Source: Isosphaeraceae bacterium EP7 (lineage in GTDB: Bacteria > Planctomycetota > Planctomycetia > Isosphaerales > Isosphaeraceae). From it: a stretch of DNA of 64,000 nt. The stretch spans positions 620,001-684,000 of the forward strand of contig CP151667.1 in NCBI GenBank assembly GCA_038400315.1, given 5' to 3'. Positions 60,301-64,000 of the stretch are shown in pieces; position 1 is the stretch's first letter, and every line of letters starts with the position of its first letter. A program made the position numbers and the translations under genes. The notes under the pieces were generated by a model. It saw only the letters and a list, made by a program, of their open reading frames with translations, searched no databases and was not told the DNA's origin.

Positions 60301-60461
60301 AATATATAGCGTCGGCAACTTTTAAAGAGTCTAGAATTGCTGAATCACTTGAATGGCTGCATGAGGGGTTGTCGCGTGCCGCGGCACGTTTCGGAGACGG
60401 CAGCCCCATCTCGAACAGTTTTCGAGCCATTATCCAAGCATACGATCCAGATGCGTATTAA
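57324..60461 (+). CDS. Caspase-like protease - NACHT/STAND ATPase - TPR fusion
   Basis: 1045 residues from the ATG at 57324; ATGs at 57360 and 57378 are alternative starts, and the conserved core begins at RRILIIGSQ (~residue 22). Residues ~22-250 form a C14 caspase-like domain with the catalytic dyad His106 (LAYIGHGE) and Cys159 (LLDSCHAGE). Residues ~290-600 form a NACHT-like STAND ATPase with Walker A GETGVGKST (299-307) and a Walker B-like RIVLDGLNHLDE (~397-408), then helical domains. Residues ~700-1045 are kinesin-light-chain-type TPRs of ~42 residues (ALxxYxALLPLRRKVIGPFHYHT pattern with HP-x-T turns). In known STAND proteins ligand binding to the repeats drives ATP-dependent oligomerisation and effector activation. 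Here a protease would be unleashed, as in phage defence or cell death. GC content drops in the TPR part. No effector-associated adaptor domain is seen. Function is inferred. Confidence 0.85.
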   Translation: MIGSRVGRFAGFMVDVRHMPGRRILIIGSQCNKYNSKLSFLPDLAQRLYDLMADPGPGEFVATPGENCRSQLLLDPSVREAKDAIKAALDEVGKSDETLILAYIGHGEFSEDSGGDFYLMPTDASETTSDGAIHLAEFIKDRIKFWHGRGGLVVLLDSCHAGEAVWQSMERWAQSQTIQSGFEILTATDDRATANAPLIRALIGVLERGDPMSDARIQCRHIHRILKELHRPTQHVAYNGDDNRFYLARNPAKDPGDVFWKDSPGRAQILKQTEYFLPTYQLAQLVESSRLHPVVVLTGETGVGKSTLAAAFARPDLTSGMVPDEFVQAVAILDSTTNQRILAADLSKQLHRSVPSWPEAVGTFERSTPLQERERLGLLRAKVLRPLAYLPGSPSIRIVLDGLNHLDEITRTTIGELLQERPAALSLIITTHPETSECPTGHRLHFNRTRREDLNTYLSGRRIPIESRVAILTRAHDHWLLTQLLSDAVLAEPAIDLRNLPQTVDGAYAKLLDQAGASDAWLDGYRAVLGPLAVAGVGSGVPLSLLIHASEILGGPKGEEAVRNLLKKLRGLILRRDMNTPAEHVILFHPTLADFLLSQAAQSIGYGLGQNEIHLALIQAIGALAPVASCETEAPIQRYAFLRETGHLWAIKDYDGCMTSLLERHSMSPAENVERITFWLSRFQGVLVEADYKRLLLRRELASWTGRAGDAKKALEMCQALLFDLIGNSNSSEKDIIETKINIAHWTLLDGNPKEALRLCRSLLVCPDLMDVAAEGTTQAIQNTIAACVGRLGDPQVALDVLMDILPVIQRMMGDDNEFTIVIRNNIATWTGISGDLPKVVEILDSLLPDATRVLGPNHPITFSVRTTMANLRGRMGDWPTSKQLFVALLRDQRKMLHSRHPDILTTRHNIASLKGETGDYKGAIKRYEALLPLRRKVIGPFHYHTFLTRINLAASYLFDDDSLNALTLLYKILAESELELGRDHPLSLDAIKYIASATFKESRIAESLEWLHEGLSRAAARFGDGSPISNSFRAIIQAYDPDAY

Positions 60462-60465
60462 ATAA

Positions 60466-61401
60466 TTAGTTTAGAACCTCGATGACTTCGCGTCCTAATC
60501 TTGCCCGGCCAAGGTAGGTCTCGGCCCGGTGAGGGTCTTCACTGCATTCCTCGAACTTATTGCCTTCGAATCGCGATCCGGGCGGGACGCCGTTTCCAAA
60601 AAGAGGGCAAAGGTCGGGCTCGGCAGCGATTATGTCCTCGCGGTTAGCGACATTCAGCCAAACGCCGGCCATTGGGGGGAACGAGGCGGGAGGGATCAGC
60701 CGCTCGGTCACAATCGTCCGCAACCCGAGCGGCGATCCGAGCGTCACCAGCAACGGCAAAGGTTGATCCAGCATGTGCGCGCACTCGTAGGCGACGACCG
60801 AGCCGAGTGAGTGGCCGATGATCACGCTGGTATCGGCGTCGATCAAGTCGAGAACCGACTTTCGTGCCTTGGACCGGATGGATTCGTCCGTCAGGTATCG
60901 AGAGACTTGCGCCAATGACGGGACGAACCTCTCGGCCACGGACATTCCCGCGTTGGCAATCCAGGAGACGCGGGCGAGGGTTTTGATCGCCTCGCGCCAG
61001 TCGTTCCCTCGACCTTGGGCCTGGACTCGCTCCGATTCGCGTGCAATCTCGAGGGCGAGCCGAGCCTGGTCTGCGTCCTGGCTTCCGACCGGGGCGCGAT
61101 CAGCGACCCGTTCCAGCCATTCCAAGGCGAGAACATCGGCTAATGCGGTTTGCTCGGGCGTCAAATCGCGAAGATCGGCTCCGCCCCCTTGCTGGTCGGG
61201 CGAGCGGAAGAGGTCGCCGTAATAGGCGACCCTGCACGAGATCCCATCGGCCCAAGTGCGCTGAGGCCAGATCCGATCAGCCAGATCCCCACGGCCCGCG
61301 ACCCGGATCCCCCCCGCGAGCGCCGGCAGCCAGGACGACTCGATCAGGTCGGCCGATTCGCGTTGATTGTTGATTCCGTGGACCAAGACGATTGTGGCCA
61401 T
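60466..61401 (-). CDS. Alpha/beta serine hydrolase (lipase-like)
   Basis: 311 residues from the ATG at 61401; the frame is open to 61443. The oxyanion strand IVLVHGINN (residues 4-12) and nucleophile elbow GHSLGS (Ser198) are clear; ~residues 85-170 form a helical lid-like insert, and the C-terminal part (NREDIIAAEPDL, DPHRAETYL) supplies candidate Asp and His. No signal peptide or transmembrane helix. It converges on the STAND gene with only 4 nt between the stops, and its codon use is less GC-biased at the ends. Stand-alone hydrolases of this type occur next to STAND proteins as effectors; that is the inference. A housekeeping esterase is the alternative. Confidence 0.8.
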   Translation of the reverse strand: MATIVLVHGINNQRESADLIESSWLPALAGGIRVAGRGDLADRIWPQRTWADGISCRVAYYGDLFRSPDQQGGGADLRDLTPEQTALADVLALEWLERVADRAPVGSQDADQARLALEIARESERVQAQGRGNDWREAIKTLARVSWIANAGMSVAERFVPSLAQVSRYLTDESIRSKARKSVLDLIDADTSVIIGHSLGSVVAYECAHMLDQPLPLLVTLGSPLGLRTIVTERLIPPASFPPMAGVWLNVANREDIIAAEPDLCPLFGNGVPPGSRFEGNKFEECSEDPHRAETYLGRARLGREVIEVLN

Positions 61402-61769
61402 GTGCGAAGGCTCGTATTGCGTGTCAGGATGAATCAGGTTCAATCAGGACAGGACGAGCAGGATAAGGTTGTCTGGCCACGGATCATACTGCCGTTTTGG
61501 CAGGGAAGGTATTCGGTGCACTTGGAACGGCAGGCTCGATTGTAAGTTCTAGTTGGAATTTTAGATCGTAAGTGATTCCTGGTTAGTGATTTAAGTCAAT
61601 TCTAAAGGTGGGGCACGCCCGTTGCATAGGGTCCATCATCATTCGAGCGCGTCCGGCCCCGCTGGCTGTGTGCGGCGGGGGGTCCTTGAGCTTGGTCTTC
61701 CGGATCGAGGTTGGGGACGACGGGCGCGAACGGTTAGTCGATGGTGAGTAGAGACGGGAGACTGCACCG
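61402..61769. other. Divergent region with degenerate 10-bp tandem repeats
   Basis: 368 bp between the hydrolase and groES. 61425-61464 repeats a CAGGA(T/C)xxAAT-like 10-bp unit about four times. 61530-61610 is AT-rich and probably holds promoters. I found no CIRCE element (the 9-bp inverted repeat with a 9-bp spacer bound by HrcA) before groES. Confidence 0.5.
61425..61464 (+). repeat. About four degenerate 10-bp direct repeats
   Basis: CAGGATGAAT, CAGGTTCAAT, CAGGACAGGA and CAGGATAAGG-like units in a row, just upstream of the hydrolase start codon. Degenerate, so either an ageing tandem repeat or a multi-site operator. Confidence 0.5.
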
Positions 61770-62063
61770 ATGAACTTGAAGCCACTGGGCGATCGCGTGG
61801 TCGTGGAGCGCGAAGAAGCCAAGTCGACGACCGCGGGCGGCATCGTCCTGCCCGACACCGCCAAGGACAAGCCCCAGAAGGGCAAGGTCACGGCGATCGG
61901 CGACGGCCGGATCACCAAGGACGGCAAGCGTCGCCCGTTGCAGGTCAAGGTCGGCGACACCGTCCTCTTCACCTCCTACGCCGGCGACGAGTTCAAGTTC
62001 CTCGGCGACAAGAAGGTCCTCCTCATGCGTGAGGATGACATCCTCGCCGTGATCGAAGACTGA
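61770..62063 (+). CDS. groES: Co-chaperonin GroES
   Basis: 97 residues, full length, starting MNLKPLGDRVVVERE. It has the mobile loop (EEAKSTTAGGIVLPDTAKDKPQKG), the YAGDEFKF roof segment and the ILAVIED end. It caps the GroEL ring. It precedes groEL by 190 nt on the same strand; a single transcript is likely. Confidence 0.97.
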   Translation: MNLKPLGDRVVVEREEAKSTTAGGIVLPDTAKDKPQKGKVTAIGDGRITKDGKRRPLQVKVGDTVLFTSYAGDEFKFLGDKKVLLMREDDILAVIED

Positions 62064-62253
62064 ACCGAGCCGAGCACGCCGCTCGCACGTTGAAACAACC
62101 AATCCCGACCGGGCGAGCCCGGCCGAAGACGCGCCGCGGTGAAACGAAACGAACCCGGCGCGGGTCTCGGCTTGTCCCCTCGGGCCGATCATTCCAGCAA
62201 GACAGTGTCGTACCTAGACGCACACGCATCCCCAGAGCAGGAGTCGACCGTCC

Positions 62254-63882
<1,629 letters not shown>

Positions 63883-63931
63883 TCCAGGCCGCGACGCGGG
63901 GTTAACCCTCCGCCGAGCAACCTGATACGAA

Positions 63932-63966
63932 CGAAGGGGGCCGGGCACAACGCCCGGCCCCCTTCG
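63932..63966 (+). terminator. 15-bp-stem hairpin after groEL
   Basis: Arms 63932-63946 and 63952-63966 are perfectly complementary with a 5-nt loop, 50 nt after the groEL stop. Only a short T-containing stretch follows. Likely terminator of groESL. Confidence 0.7.
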
Positions 63967-64000
63967 CGTTTCGAACCCAGTCAGATCGGGCCGGCTCCGA

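Noticed and set aside
61402-61769. CIRCE/HrcA operator upstream of groES
   Set aside because: I searched for the 9-bp inverted repeat with a 9-bp spacer and did not find it.

Overview
The window is about 64 kb of GC-rich DNA (roughly two thirds G+C by eye) from a planctomycete, most likely of the Isosphaeraceae/Gemmatales type. The signs are three DUF1559 proteins with type IV prepilin-like N-termini, an ECF sigma factor pair with long membrane-anchored C-terminal extensions, Tat-exported Gfo/Idh oxidoreductases, a DUF1080 protein, PEP-CTERM-like small proteins, a transmembrane Ser/Thr kinase, and mostly monocistronic or short operons. No rRNA, tRNA, CRISPR array, intact insertion sequence or prophage was found.

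Layout. 1-5.9 kb: the 3' part of a GH2 glycosidase, a hotdog thioesterase, an exported esterase/SMP-30 fusion and a subclass B3-like metallo-beta-lactamase fold protein. 6-11.9 kb: two tandem ECF sigma factor fusion paralogues, ended by a 42-bp perfect palindrome. 11.9-12.6 kb: a gene-free stretch carrying a degenerate short repeat. 12.6-21.4 kb (minus): an M16 peptidase, a giant AsmA-like envelope protein and a FHA-GAF histidine kinase. 21.9-25.4 kb (plus): a Tat-exported oxidoreductase, a membrane-anchored Gfo/Idh-like protein and a DedA protein coupled to it through a TTGA overlap. 25.4-36 kb: DUF1559 proteins, two of them followed by a small lipoprotein, with ribF and dnaE in between; a second gene-free stretch at 33.2-34.2 kb carries the same degenerate repeat. 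36.4-45.8 kb: an orphan Phd/YefM-like antitoxin with a recognisable promoter and operator, a Ser/Thr kinase, glycogen phosphorylase, a tiny PEP-CTERM-like protein, a DUF1080 protein, a VOC protein, a nitrilase-family amidohydrolase, a secreted hypothetical protein and a short-chain dehydrogenase. 46-50.7 kb (minus): nuoL-nuoM without nuoN or nuoK. 51-57 kb: a secreted hypothetical protein coupled to an M19 dipeptidase, a LuxR regulator divergent from a PEP-CTERM-like protein, and a second M19 dipeptidase with a Tat signal. 57.2-61.4 kb: an accessory island. 61.8-63.9 kb: groES-groEL.

The most interesting locus is 57.16-61.4 kb. A broken 160-bp copy of the 3' end of the upstream M19 gene runs directly, and in frame, into a large gene encoding a caspase-like (C14) protease, a NACHT/STAND-type P-loop ATPase and kinesin-light-chain-type TPRs. 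This gene converges, with only 4 nt between stop codons, on a gene for an alpha/beta serine hydrolase. The base composition falls sharply in the TPR half and differs from the flanking core genes. The architecture matches STAND sensor-effector proteins implicated in phage defence or programmed cell death; its pairing with a lipase-like hydrolase is the best candidate here for an undescribed system. Function is inferred from architecture only.
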